A DNA stretch of 64,000 nt from Algoriphagus sp. A40 (GTDB lineage Bacteria > Bacteroidota > Bacteroidia > Cytophagales > Cyclobacteriaceae), in assembly GCF_002002735.1 (NCBI RefSeq), contig NZ_MUNY01000072.1:186001-250000 (forward strand), in the 5' to 3' direction. Both the position numbers and the translations under genes were made by a program. Under the pieces are notes generated by a model. That model had not been told where the DNA came from. It did not search any database and saw only the letters and a list, made by a program, of their open reading frames with translations. How positions within the stretch are numbered: the stretch's first letter is position 1; each line of letters begins with the position of its first letter. Positions 34,527-43,810 of the stretch are shown here, one piece after another.

Positions 34527-37500
34527 TCAATTCTTCCCATTCTTAAAACTCTTATCCGGATAAGCTGGGGCCTGAGGCACAGGTCTTGGATCTGCTTTGA
34601 TCAACTCCTTCAAATGCTCAATTGCAGCATCGAGTTGTGCATCATTTCCATCAAAAGTCGCTTTTGGAAGATTAATCACTTCAATGTCAGGAATGAATCC
34701 GACACTTTCGATTAGCCATTCCACTCCTTGGTCGGTTTCTCCATACACCCCGTTCATTGGAGCTCGTGCCACTCCGTTATCTGACAAAGTGTTCACGCCG
34801 GAAAGCCATACTTCTCCGCCCCAGGTTCTTGTCCCAATAGCCTTGCCCAAGCCCAATCTCCGGAAGCCTTCGGCAAAAGCTTCCCCATCCGAAGCGGTGA
34901 ATTCATCCACCAGCACCACCAAATGTCCGCGAAAGGCATAGGGCATATTGGAATAGGGTTCCCCGGTTCTGCCTTGCCAATAGAAAAATGCCTCACGCAT
35001 CAGTTTTTCCAAAATAAAGGAATCAATGTTTCCGCCACGGTTATTGCGGACATCGACTACGAGCCCAGATTTTTTAAACTGCGGATAAAAATCCCGGTAC
35101 CACTGCCCGATATCCGAAGCCGTCATAGCACGAAGGTGAACGTATCCGATTTCCCCATCCGATTTTTCTTCAGCGATCAAGCGACGAGTATATTCCCATT
35201 CGTTGTAGCGAAGATTGGATTCTTGTTGAGAAGTCATTGGGACAATGATCCGATCTCCTTTGTCGGCACCATCGCTTCCGAGCACTTTTATCCTAACCTG
35301 CTTATTGGCCTTGTCTCTCAAAAGGTAGAGCAAATCGGGAGCGTCCATTACCGAAATTCCATCGATATGGGTAATTACATCCCCCTCCTGGATATTGAGA
35401 TCAGAATGGGAAAGGGGAGACATCTCATTAGGATAGTCAGGATCACTTTGGAAAATATGATCGATGGTATGGCCTTGAAGTTTTTCATTCCTGGAAAAAT
35501 TCGCTCCTAACATTCCAAACTGGATCTGATCCTCACCACTGCGCAGATCTCCGCCACCCACCGAAGTATGAAGTACACTTAACTCGCCGATCAATTCTCC
35601 CATCACATCAGAAAGCTCCCGACGGGTAGTCACTCGCTCGACCAGCGGAAGGTACTTTTCATACATCGCATCCCAGTCTACTCCATGCATATTTCGGTCG
35701 TAGAAATAGTCTCGCTCCATTCGCCAGGCGTCCGTATAGATCTGTTTCCAATCCTCTCTTGGATCGACAGAAAACTTCCAGCCACTCAGACTCAATTGAT
35801 TTTTGGAAAGATCAGAAACCGGCGAGGTTCCCAATTCCACCACATAATGATTTGGGCCACTGCGAAGGACCGCATATTTGTTATTCAGCGAAGTCACAAA
35901 GCTATTGACCTTATCGGCAAAGACTTTTTGCTCGGCTTTCTCATCGATCGGTGTCATCATCAAAGCCGGATTATCATCATTGGAAGCTCCGCCTCCAAAA
36001 TAAATCCCCATGCCAGGACCCACTCGATGATAGTAAAGCGCTTTGTCAGTTACCACCAGGTTCTTATAGTTGCCAGCAGGGATAGGAACCTCACGAACTC
36101 GTTCCTTCAATCCATCTTCATCGATTGTGACCACAACAGGCCCATCGGACTTTTTCTCCTCAGCAGGTTTCAATTCGTTTTTGGGTTGAAAAGGTGAGAC
36201 CAATCCCATTTTCAAACCTACCTGATAGATTTTGATCTGCTTTTCCCAGAAAGGCTCCGGCTGCCTGGTTCCCCAAGGCGAACCGATTCGCGATTCAAAA
36301 TTCCGGTCAGACAGGAAGTAAATCCATTTTCCGTCAGGACTCCATTGCGGATTCATGCAGTTGGTGCGGTCGGAGGTCAGGGGAATCCGTTTGCCGGATT
36401 CGGCATGGAAAATAAAAAGCTGCATAAAGGAATTGGAAGCTGCCTGACCGAAGGCCAGCCACTTACTGTCAGGCGACCAAGCCATTGCTCCACTGATGTC
36501 TTCGTCAGTAGCGGTAGCTTTGGTTTTTTTGCCGGAGGCCAAATCCTGAATCCAAAGGGCATTGTCAAGATCGTAAAAAGCAAGTTTTTTCCCGTCAGGA
36601 GAAGGAGTAAGCCCAAATCGCAGGGTCGTTCCGTCATCCGTAAGCTTTTTCCCCTGATCCAATCCCAAGCCGGAATATTGATGAATTTCAAACTCTCCAC
36701 TTTCGTCTGAGAAGGCCAGAATATCTTTGCCATCCGTAGAAAAAACCGCATCCCGATAGCGTACGCCATCTTTTTGGCTCAACCGCAGAGACCTGCCCTG
36801 CTTTACGGGAAAAACAAAAACACGTCCCCGGGCCGAAAATGCGATCTTTTCCCCATCGTTGCTCAGGGTTGTAGCGGTGATAAAATTCTGCGGGTTGTCA
36901 ATCCAGTATTCCCTGAGCTGATCAAAATCGGAAGTTAGGCTGATTGCCAGCTTTTTCTCTTGCGAGCTGCCTAAATCATGGGTATACAAATCAGCACCGG
37001 CTCGATACACCAAGTTATTTCCATGAAGCGCTAATTCTCTCACATCATAGCTAGGCTGCTTGGTGTGCTGCTTCAGGTCAGATCCATCCTCGTTCATGGA
37101 CCAGACATTTTGGATTCCGTCACGGGAGGAAAGGAAATAGATCCGACCTGAATGATGTATCGGATGATGGTCTTCTCCATTGTAGTCCTTGGTCAGTTTT
37201 ACCGCCTCGGCTTGTCCATCGGTGTATTTCCATATTTGCCGGGCAGTCCCTCCTTCGTAGCGTTTGGTGACATTATTGTGAAAAGTCGGACTAACAAAAA
37301 AGTACGTGTCTCCTGAGGCATTGAAGCTTCCCTCTGCCGCCATATCCAATGGAATAATCGATTTATTCCCGTTTTCTATATTCATCACCACGGTATTCAG
37401 GCGGGGCAAAGTGGAATATTGATTGGTCACGTAAGCGACTTCGGTAGCAGATTTCCAATCAGTCGGCACGGAAGGCGCAGGTTCGTAAGTCAAGCGTCTC

Positions 37501-37793
37501 GGCAATCCTCCCGAGATCGGAATCAGATACAATTCGGTCGGACCTTCGTAGGTAGCTGAATAGGCCACCCATTTTCCATCGGGAGAAATCTTGGGTGAGC
37601 TTTCTTCCCCCGAATGAGTGGTCAGTCGAATGGCCTCACCACCCGTGAGGGATGTTTTCCAAAGGTCACCTTCGGCTACAAAAACCACGGTGTTTTCATG
37701 GACATCCGGCTGCATAAAATATCCCGGTGCACTTTGTCCATATCCACAAAAAGGTCCGATCAGTGCAAAACTAAGTGCTAATACTTTTTTCAT
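34527..37793 (-). CDS. Tricorn-type S41 protease
   Basis: This large exported protease has 1088 residues and a signal near GPFCGYGQ. In order: a TolB/WD40-like propeller (about 30-300: ISPDGKWVAYSA, LYLIPISGGLPRRLTYE), a second propeller (about 330-500: LTPSPDGKKLAFYD, WSPDGKWIYFLS), a C1 helical domain, a PDZ domain (about 770-850, GDVITHIDGISVMDAPDLL) and the S41 core. The nucleophile is Ser968 in FTASDGEAF; an upstream His in LSVLHTS and a late Glu region (YGETDQGVEW) complete the site. Tricorn proteases trim peptides into short products. The next gene on the strand, 62 bases away, is a membrane protein, then the M28 aminopeptidase. Confidence 0.93.
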   Translation of the reverse strand: MKKVLALSFALIGPFCGYGQSAPGYFMQPDVHENTVVFVAEGDLWKTSLTGGEAIRLTTHSGEESSPKISPDGKWVAYSATYEGPTELYLIPISGGLPRRLTYEPAPSVPTDWKSATEVAYVTNQYSTLPRLNTVVMNIENGNKSIIPLDMAAEGSFNASGDTYFFVSPTFHNNVTKRYEGGTARQIWKYTDGQAEAVKLTKDYNGEDHHPIHHSGRIYFLSSRDGIQNVWSMNEDGSDLKQHTKQPSYDVRELALHGNNLVYRAGADLYTHDLGSSQEKKLAISLTSDFDQLREYWIDNPQNFITATTLSNDGEKIAFSARGRVFVFPVKQGRSLRLSQKDGVRYRDAVFSTDGKDILAFSDESGEFEIHQYSGLGLDQGKKLTDDGTTLRFGLTPSPDGKKLAFYDLDNALWIQDLASGKKTKATATDEDISGAMAWSPDSKWLAFGQAASNSFMQLFIFHAESGKRIPLTSDRTNCMNPQWSPDGKWIYFLSDRNFESRIGSPWGTRQPEPFWEKQIKIYQVGLKMGLVSPFQPKNELKPAEEKKSDGPVVVTIDEDGLKERVREVPIPAGNYKNLVVTDKALYYHRVGPGMGIYFGGGASNDDNPALMMTPIDEKAEQKVFADKVNSFVTSLNNKYAVLRSGPNHYVVELGTSPVSDLSKNQLSLSGWKFSVDPREDWKQIYTDAWRMERDYFYDRNMHGVDWDAMYEKYLPLVERVTTRRELSDVMGELIGELSVLHTSVGGGDLRSGEDQIQFGMLGANFSRNEKLQGHTIDHIFQSDPDYPNEMSPLSHSDLNIQEGDVITHIDGISVMDAPDLLYLLRDKANKQVRIKVLGSDGADKGDRIIVPMTSQQESNLRYNEWEYTRRLIAEEKSDGEIGYVHLRAMTASDIGQWYRDFYPQFKKSGLVVDVRNNRGGNIDSFILEKLMREAFFYWQGRTGEPYSNMPYAFRGHLVVLVDEFTASDGEAFAEGFRRLGLGKAIGTRTWGGEVWLSGVNTLSDNGVARAPMNGVYGETDQGVEWLIESVGFIPDIEVINLPKATFDGNDAQLDAAIEHLKELIKADPRPVPQAPAYPDKSFKNGKN

Positions 37794-38118
37794 AAGAAAT
37801 GGGGGAAATTGGGCAAAAAGACAGAAATGGAAATTAGGGAAATTTATCCAATGTGATTTAAACCAGAAATTTGATAACCTTATTTCAAATAGAATTCTCC
37901 AAAAGTAGAAACCAAACGAAATTCGGTTGCCTTATCCTTTTTTTGAATTTGACCTACAAAATGGTTTTTTAAGTAATCCATTGAAATTCAGAGTTTTTTG
38001 CCTTCGAATTATCCACTTTTTTTGATTAGCTTCCAATACCAAACATTTTGCAGGTAACGCTTTCGGAGTGTTTCCTTTTTCGCTTACCAGTCCAAACTCT
38101 ACCCCATTTTTCCTTTCG
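37794..38118. other. Divergent intergenic region, tricorn-type protease and DUF418 genes
   Basis: These 325 AT-rich bases must hold the promoters of the two divergent genes. No clear promoter pair, repeat or small gene could be assigned. Confidence 0.45.
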
Positions 38119-39429
38119 ATGGAACAAACCGGAACTCCTTTATTACTTCCCTTGCAGGAAAATGAGCGAATCGAGTCGCTCGACGTCATGCGGGGAATCG
38201 TCCTTTGTGGCATTCTCCTGATGAATATCAATGCCTATGGCCTGGCCGAAGCCTACATTGATCCGACCATTTCGGGAGGATTTACCGGGCTGAACAAATA
38301 CACCTGGATCATGACCAACCTGCTGTTTGAGGGCACCATGCGGGGACTTTTTTCACTTCTTTTTGGGGTGGGAATGTTCATTTTTTTGGACCGATTAGAG
38401 AAAAAAGGAGCTGGTATCAAGGCTGCTGACATCTTCTTTCGGAGGCTGCTTTGGCTATTGGTTTTCGGGATTATCCACGGCTACTTGTTTCTTTGGCCGG
38501 GTGAAATTCTGTTTGATTATGCCATCATGGGTTTTTTGGTCTATTCTTTCAGGCATACAGCCCCTAAGAAACTGTTCATCATGGCAGTCCTCTTATTTAC
38601 CATCGGTGGAGTTTGGAATTTTTTCGAGTACCGGCATGCCGCAAAACTCACCGAAGATTTAATCACAATAGAGTCTTTCAAATCCGAGAATAAAGAGCTG
38701 ACCAAAGAACTTGAAGGTGCTCAAAAGGAGTGGGAAAAGATACAGGAAAAACGCTCTCCGGAATTTATACAGGAGTCAAATGAAACCAGCAGAAAAGGAT
38801 ATCTGGAAGTACTTGCCTTTCGTGCTCCAGTTAATATGGATTTTGAAATGTATATGTTCTACAGGTATAACGCCTGGGATATCCTGAGCATGATGCTGGT
38901 AGGAATCGGGCTGTTCAAACTTCATGTGCTTTCCGCCCAAAAGTCCTACCGTCTATACTGGGCCATGGTTTTGGGAGGCTACGGAATTGGGCTGTCGGTG
39001 AATTATTTTGAGCTGAAAAACATCCTGGACGCCAACTTTTCTTACCTGTCCTTTGCCGAATCCAATGTCACCTATGACCTGGGACGACTGACCGTGAGTA
39101 TGGGCCATGTCGGATTGATTATGCTTTTCTGCAAAAGCCAAGCATTTATCTGGCTCAAAAAAAGCATCGCCGCAGTAGGCAAAATGGCCCTAACCAATTA
39201 CTTCATGCACTCGGTGATCTGCATTTTTGTGTTTACCGGAGTAGGCTTTGGGCTTTTTGGAAAGCTTCAGCGCTACGAACTCCTATATGTCGTTTTTGGA
39301 ACCTGGATTTTCCAACTGATTCTAAGCCCTATTTGGCTGAAATACTATGAATACGGGCCCCTGGAGTGGATTTGGAGAAATCTTAGCTATCAAAAAGTTT
39401 ATCCTTTCCGCAAAAGCAATCCATCCTGA
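38119..39429 (+). CDS. DUF418 domain membrane protein
   Basis: This is a 436-residue inner-membrane protein of the DUF418 (YeiB-like) family with about ten hydrophobic helices. The N-terminal signature RIESLDVMRGIVLCGILLMNINAYGL is typical, as are LFSLLFGVGMFIFLDR, HGYLFLWPGEILFDYAIMGFLVYSFR and the C-terminal VGKMALTNYFMHSVIC and GPLEWIWRNLSY, which define DUF418. A charged, helical loop (about 190-240) separates the two halves. The ATG at 38119 is chosen over one at 38068. The function of the family is not known, though transport has been suggested. Confidence 0.92.
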   Translation: MEQTGTPLLLPLQENERIESLDVMRGIVLCGILLMNINAYGLAEAYIDPTISGGFTGLNKYTWIMTNLLFEGTMRGLFSLLFGVGMFIFLDRLEKKGAGIKAADIFFRRLLWLLVFGIIHGYLFLWPGEILFDYAIMGFLVYSFRHTAPKKLFIMAVLLFTIGGVWNFFEYRHAAKLTEDLITIESFKSENKELTKELEGAQKEWEKIQEKRSPEFIQESNETSRKGYLEVLAFRAPVNMDFEMYMFYRYNAWDILSMMLVGIGLFKLHVLSAQKSYRLYWAMVLGGYGIGLSVNYFELKNILDANFSYLSFAESNVTYDLGRLTVSMGHVGLIMLFCKSQAFIWLKKSIAAVGKMALTNYFMHSVICIFVFTGVGFGLFGKLQRYELLYVVFGTWIFQLILSPIWLKYYEYGPLEWIWRNLSYQKVYPFRKSNPS

Positions 39430-39494
39430 TTTCATGATCATTCCTTGAAAATTTTATTCCTTTTCTATTTTACTAAAACCTAACCCATTACACT

Positions 39495-40016
39495 ATGAAA
39501 AAATTACTGATTGTCCTCCTGACTGGGTTTCTCCTAAGTGCATGCCAACAAGAGCAGCGCTATACCCAACAATCTGCTGAAATCGACAGCGTGAAATCAT
39601 TGTTTAAATTGTACAATAGTGGAGATTTTGATGGCCAAAAAGCTTTTTATGCTGATACAGCAAAGCTTTTCTACAATGTTCCAGAGTCAAAACCCTCCAC
39701 CATTGACCAAATCATCACAATTCAAAAAGAGGAAATAGCGCCATTTTCTGCTTATTCGATCGAATTCACAGATGATGCCGTGGAAATGGTCCTGACAGAC
39801 AAAGGTGAAACCTGGGTCAACTTATGGGGAGTTTGGAAAGCAACTCTCGCAGGTACCGATCAGTCATTTGAGATTCCAGTCCATTCTACTTTCCAATTTG
39901 TGAATGGCAAGATTGTCAAGGAATTTGGGTATTGGGACAATTCGTCGGTAGCCATGGCATTTATGGAATTGGAAGCGGCAGAAAAAGCAGCTTCAGATAC
40001 GACAGCATCCAATTAA
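39495..40016 (+). CDS. NTF2-like lipoprotein (paralogue B)
   Basis: This 173-residue lipoprotein (FLLSACQQE) with an NTF2-like fold is a close paralogue of the protein at 31447. Shared blocks are RYTQQSAEI, LYNSGDFDGQKAFYADTAKLFYN (same helix-turn), TWVNLWGVWKATL and NGKIVKEFGYWDNSS. The C-terminal helix is Glu/Ala-rich. The pocket residues are mostly conserved between the two copies, so a shared ligand or activity is likely (inference). It is followed by a strong terminator, so it is the end of its transcript. Confidence 0.83.
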   Translation: MKKLLIVLLTGFLLSACQQEQRYTQQSAEIDSVKSLFKLYNSGDFDGQKAFYADTAKLFYNVPESKPSTIDQIITIQKEEIAPFSAYSIEFTDDAVEMVLTDKGETWVNLWGVWKATLAGTDQSFEIPVHSTFQFVNGKIVKEFGYWDNSSVAMAFMELEAAEKAASDTTASN

Positions 40017-40021
40017 AACGC

Positions 40022-40053
40022 AAAAAGGCCGGACCGAAAATCCGGCCTTTTTT
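40022..40053 (+). terminator. Rho-independent terminator
   Basis: AAAAAGGCCGGA (40022-40033) pairs exactly with TCCGGCCTTTTT (40041-40052), with a 7-nt loop and the T-run included in and following the stem. Confidence 0.9.
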
Positions 40054-40147
40054 ATTGACAATCAGCAGAAAGTGGATGAGTGTTTAGGAATTTAGCTTCT
40101 ATTCACTCAACTTGAGACAATAGATTGGCAATAAACCTAAAAACCAC

Positions 40148-41800
40148 ATGAAAAATAACCGCCGCGACTTTTTACAAAAAATCGGATTGGGAACAGCCGG
40201 ACTCGCCGCAGTTCCTTTTACCGGAAATGCAAGCCCAATTCCAGCCAATAAAGCAGAAGATGAGCAATACCTCCAGATAGGAGATGATATAGCTGTTGCG
40301 AACACCGGCTTTGGAAAAATCCGTGGCTACCAACTCAATGGGGTTTATACCTTTTTGGGCGTTCCCTATGGACAAAATACGGCGGGCAAAAACCGTTTTA
40401 TGCCTCCCCAAAAACCCGAGAAATGGGAAGGGATCAAGGATACAGTCTGGTGGGGAAATACCGCTCCGCAAATCATGGATAATCGCTATGCCGCTGTTCA
40501 CTATTCTTTTGCAGACCATTGGAACTATGACGATGTATCAGAGGATTGTCTTAAACTCAATGTCTGGACTAATGGACTTGCCGATGGTAAAAAACGCCCG
40601 GTCATGGTTTGGCTACACGGCGGTGGATTTACCAATGGCAATGCAATCGAACAGGATGGTTACCACGGTGAGAATTTTGCCAAAAAAGGAGATATAGTCT
40701 TCGTGTCCATCAACCACAGACTGGGGCCAATTGGATTTACGGATCTATCTGGAGTAGGAGGGGAAAAGTACGCTGCTTCAGGCAATGCAAGCCAATTGGA
40801 CATCATCGCCTCCCTCCATTGGGTCAGGGATAATATCGCCAACTTTGGAGGAGATCCGGGCAATGTCACCATCATGGGACAATCCGGCGGCGGAGCCAAA
40901 GTGACTTGTACCATGGCAATGCCCGCTTCCAAAGGCCTAGTCCACAAAGGAGTCGCCCTCAGTGGAAGCATGCTCAAAGCCAATGACCAAGCATACAGCA
41001 GAAAGCTGGGACAATATGTAGTCGAGGCTGCTGGATTGACTTCTGCTGAAGTGGACAAACTACAGGAAATCCCCTGGAGAGAATACATTGACATTGCCGG
41101 CAAAGCGATGGATCGGATGAGGAAAGAAAATCCACAACCCGGATTCAGAGGAGGATTTGGACCTGTGGCAGATGGAGTGAATGTTCCCAAAGGTGAATTT
41201 TTCTCCGATCCCAACAGCCATGAGTCTGAAATACCGCTGATGATCTGCACCACTTTTCATGAATGGGGAGCCACACGAACCAATCCCCAATTGGAGGCAG
41301 GGGGGCCCGAACAGGCGATTGAAGGTTTAAAATCCCGCTTTGGGGACAATTCCGAAAAGGTTTATCAGGCCTATGCGGCCAATTTCCCGGGAAAAAAGCC
41401 TGCCGAAATCATGACCCTTGCCGCCTCTAACCGGCAGAATGCTGTGGCCTGCGGCAATGCTAAAGTGAAACAAAAAGCTCCTGTCTATATGGCTTGGTTT
41501 GGTTGGGAGCCTAATCTATACAATGGCCGAATGAGAGCTTTTCACTGCATCGACATTTGCTTCTGGTATGACAACACCGACCGAATGTATACGCATACCG
41601 GCGGGGGGAAAAGACCTCGATTGCTTTCCGAAAAGATGTCTGCTTCGCTTTTGGCATTTATGAAAACAGGAAACCCAAATGCAGGGACACTTCCCAATTG
41701 GCCAAAATTCACGGCCCAAAATGGCGAAACCATGGTGCTAAATGACCAAAGCGAAGTGAAAAACGATCCGGACCGGGAAGCCAGAAAATCCCTTTCTTAG
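40148..41800 (+). CDS. Type-B carboxylesterase/lipase, Tat-exported
   Basis: This 550-residue alpha/beta-hydrolase of the carboxylesterase family has a twin-arginine signal (NNRRDFLQKIGLG) to about residue 28. Landmarks are FLGVPYGQNTAGKNRFMPPQ, SEDCLKLNVWTN (type-B signature 2), VMVWLHGGGFTNG (oxyanion hole) and the nucleophile Ser246 in GQSGGG. Acid and His residues are expected near FHEWGATR and FHCIDICFWYDN. It hydrolyses carboxylic esters in the periplasm. It stands alone between two terminators. Confidence 0.93.
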   Translation: MKNNRRDFLQKIGLGTAGLAAVPFTGNASPIPANKAEDEQYLQIGDDIAVANTGFGKIRGYQLNGVYTFLGVPYGQNTAGKNRFMPPQKPEKWEGIKDTVWWGNTAPQIMDNRYAAVHYSFADHWNYDDVSEDCLKLNVWTNGLADGKKRPVMVWLHGGGFTNGNAIEQDGYHGENFAKKGDIVFVSINHRLGPIGFTDLSGVGGEKYAASGNASQLDIIASLHWVRDNIANFGGDPGNVTIMGQSGGGAKVTCTMAMPASKGLVHKGVALSGSMLKANDQAYSRKLGQYVVEAAGLTSAEVDKLQEIPWREYIDIAGKAMDRMRKENPQPGFRGGFGPVADGVNVPKGEFFSDPNSHESEIPLMICTTFHEWGATRTNPQLEAGGPEQAIEGLKSRFGDNSEKVYQAYAANFPGKKPAEIMTLAASNRQNAVACGNAKVKQKAPVYMAWFGWEPNLYNGRMRAFHCIDICFWYDNTDRMYTHTGGGKRPRLLSEKMSASLLAFMKTGNPNAGTLPNWPKFTAQNGETMVLNDQSEVKNDPDREARKSLS

Positions 41801-42021
41801 TCTTGAAGTTTGACTTCTGTTTGTATTGATTTTTGGGTTTCAAGAGGTCATTCTTTTGAAACCCATTTTTTTAAATTAATTCAAATTGGTAGGAGATCCC
41901 CTTTTTTTGGGGAATGTCATTTTTTACCTTATCGGAAAGAGTTATTTTTCAACTTTATAGATTTCCTCCACCCAAAAAACCGCCGGTTTTTAGAAGACAT
42001 TATCGATTTAACCCCTTTACC

Positions 42022-43677
42022 ATGACCGACTTTAAAAACTACAAAGTTCCCTACGAACCTGCCCACGCATATTCCAAGTCCGTAGCTTACTTTTCCATGG
42101 AATTTGCCATTCACCAGCCACTTAAAATTTACAGCGGTGGGCTTGGCTTTCTCTCCGGTTCTCATTTGCGCAGCGCATACGAACTCAAGCAAAACCTGAT
42201 CGGAATCGGCATCCTTTGGAAATATGGCTACTACGACCAGGGTAGAAATCAGGACCAAACACTGAAGGCCGAATGGTATGAAAAAACCTACAGCTTCCTC
42301 GTCGATACCGGAATCAAATTCCAGGTGCCTGTTCACAACCAACCTGTCTGGGTCAAGGCTTGGTATCTGCCACCGGATACCTTCAAAAGTGCTCCTCTTT
42401 TTCTTTTGAGTACTGACCTGCCGGAAAATGACTACCTCAGTCAGACCATTACCCACAGACTTTACGATGCAGATACCGCCGCCAAAATCGCCCAAATGAT
42501 GATTTTGGGAATAGGGGGGGCGATGCTGATTGACCAATTAAATTTCAATCCTGAAATCTATCACCTCAACGAGGCGCATGCAGGTAGCAGCATTTATTAC
42601 ATGTTGAAGAAGTTTGGAAGCAAAGAGGAAGTCAAAAAAAGGCTGGTATTCACCACCCATACTCCGGAGGAAGCCGGTAATGAAAAGCACGACTACTTTC
42701 TCCTGGACAAGATGAGCTTTTTCTATGGGCACTCCATTTCCGATGTACAAAAATTGACTGGAATGGAAGGCACTGTTTTCAATCACAGTTTAGCAGCTTT
42801 GCGCTTTGCCCGCGAAGCAAACGGGGTAAGCAAGCTACATGGCGAAGTCAGCCGAAGAATGTGGGGTGGATACTCTGATATTCCGGAAATCCAATCCATC
42901 ACAAATGCCCAAAACTGGAAATATTGGGCGGATAAGCAGCTTTATCGCTTTATGGAAGAAGCTGACAATGAAGCCTTCGACGACAGAAAGCGTTTCTTGA
43001 AGAAGCGGGCATTTGAAATTGTTGCTGACCAAACCGGCAAATTGCTCGATCCGGATGTCCTAACCATTGTTTGGGCAAGGAGATTTGCAGCTTACAAGCG
43101 CCCGGATTTGATTGCGCAGGATTTACAAAAGTTTGAAGAACTTATCAACAGTTCCGCCTATCCAGTTCAGATTATTTGGGCAGGCAAGCCCTATCCGATG
43201 GACTATGGGGCAATCAGTGTGTTCAACTCTCTGGTCCACTTGAGCAAGCGCTACAAAAATGTGGCGGTCTGTGTGGATTATGAATTGACGTTGAGCAAGA
43301 GACTCAAGCAGGCATCAGACGTTTGGCTAAACAACCCAAGAGTGCCCCGTGAAGCATCCGGTACCAGTGGAATGAGTGCATCCATGAATGGATCGGTCAA
43401 TTTCAGCACCTTTGACGGATGGATTTGTGAATTTGCCAAGCACGGGGAAAATTGCTTTATCGTCCCTCAGGCAGATTATCACAATCTGAGCATTCAGGAC
43501 CAAGATGAGCAGGACTTGGATCACCTATACGAAATTCTGAAAAATGAAATCCTTCCAATCTATTACAGCAATAAGCGCAAATGGAGGGATATTGTACAAG
43601 CCGGCATGCACGATGTACGGTTTGAATTCGAAAGTAACCGGATGGCCAAAGAGTATTACGAACTGATGTACCATTAA
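42022..43677 (+). CDS. GT35 glycogen/alpha-glucan phosphorylase homologue lacking the PLP lysine
   Basis: This 551-residue protein belongs to glycosyltransferase family 35 and is shorter than typical phosphorylases (about 700-850). Family blocks are YFSMEFAIHQPLKIYSGGLGFLSG, HLNEAHAGSS, VFTTHTPEEAGNEKHD, WARRFAAYKRPDLI, IIWAGKPYPMD and DVWLNNPRVPREASGTSGM. The next residue, normally the lysine that binds pyridoxal phosphate (GTSGMKA in relatives), is serine (Ser452, codon AGT at 43375). The AGDH near the N-terminus is SGSH. Without that lysine the protein should not be a normal phosphorylase, although the fold is well kept. The ATG at 42022 is chosen because the upstream frame has no conserved content. 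It is a single gene with its own terminator. Confidence 0.88.
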   Translation: MTDFKNYKVPYEPAHAYSKSVAYFSMEFAIHQPLKIYSGGLGFLSGSHLRSAYELKQNLIGIGILWKYGYYDQGRNQDQTLKAEWYEKTYSFLVDTGIKFQVPVHNQPVWVKAWYLPPDTFKSAPLFLLSTDLPENDYLSQTITHRLYDADTAAKIAQMMILGIGGAMLIDQLNFNPEIYHLNEAHAGSSIYYMLKKFGSKEEVKKRLVFTTHTPEEAGNEKHDYFLLDKMSFFYGHSISDVQKLTGMEGTVFNHSLAALRFAREANGVSKLHGEVSRRMWGGYSDIPEIQSITNAQNWKYWADKQLYRFMEEADNEAFDDRKRFLKKRAFEIVADQTGKLLDPDVLTIVWARRFAAYKRPDLIAQDLQKFEELINSSAYPVQIIWAGKPYPMDYGAISVFNSLVHLSKRYKNVAVCVDYELTLSKRLKQASDVWLNNPRVPREASGTSGMSASMNGSVNFSTFDGWICEFAKHGENCFIVPQADYHNLSIQDQDEQDLDHLYEILKNEILPIYYSNKRKWRDIVQAGMHDVRFEFESNRMAKEYYELMYH

Positions 43678-43693
43678 GGAAACTGAAAAAATG

Positions 43694-43731
43694 AAAAACC
43701 CCCGGCAGGATCAATCCTGTCGGGGTTTTTT
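43694..43731 (+). terminator. Rho-independent terminator
   Basis: A GC-rich stem (AACCCCCGGCAGGA paired with TCCTGTCGGGGTTT, one imperfect pair and a bulge) around a TCAA loop is followed by TTTTTT. Confidence 0.85.
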
Positions 43732-43810
43732 ATTGGCTCCACTAACTCAGAGCAATTTGGATAATCCCATTATATCCAATTCCATGTGTCCTTCTGAACC
43801 TTAGAATCTA

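Noticed and set aside
34923..35510. 195-codon plus-strand open frame inside the tricorn-type protease gene
   Set aside because: It is a shadow of the PDZ and S41 region; no homology is visible.
40660..41253. 197-codon minus-strand open frame inside the carboxylesterase gene
   Set aside because: It is antisense to the catalytic domain with Ser246; no domain is visible in it.
41929..42537. 202-codon minus-strand open frame opposite the GT35 gene start
   Set aside because: It is an antisense shadow; the GT35 motifs on the plus strand decide the coding strand.
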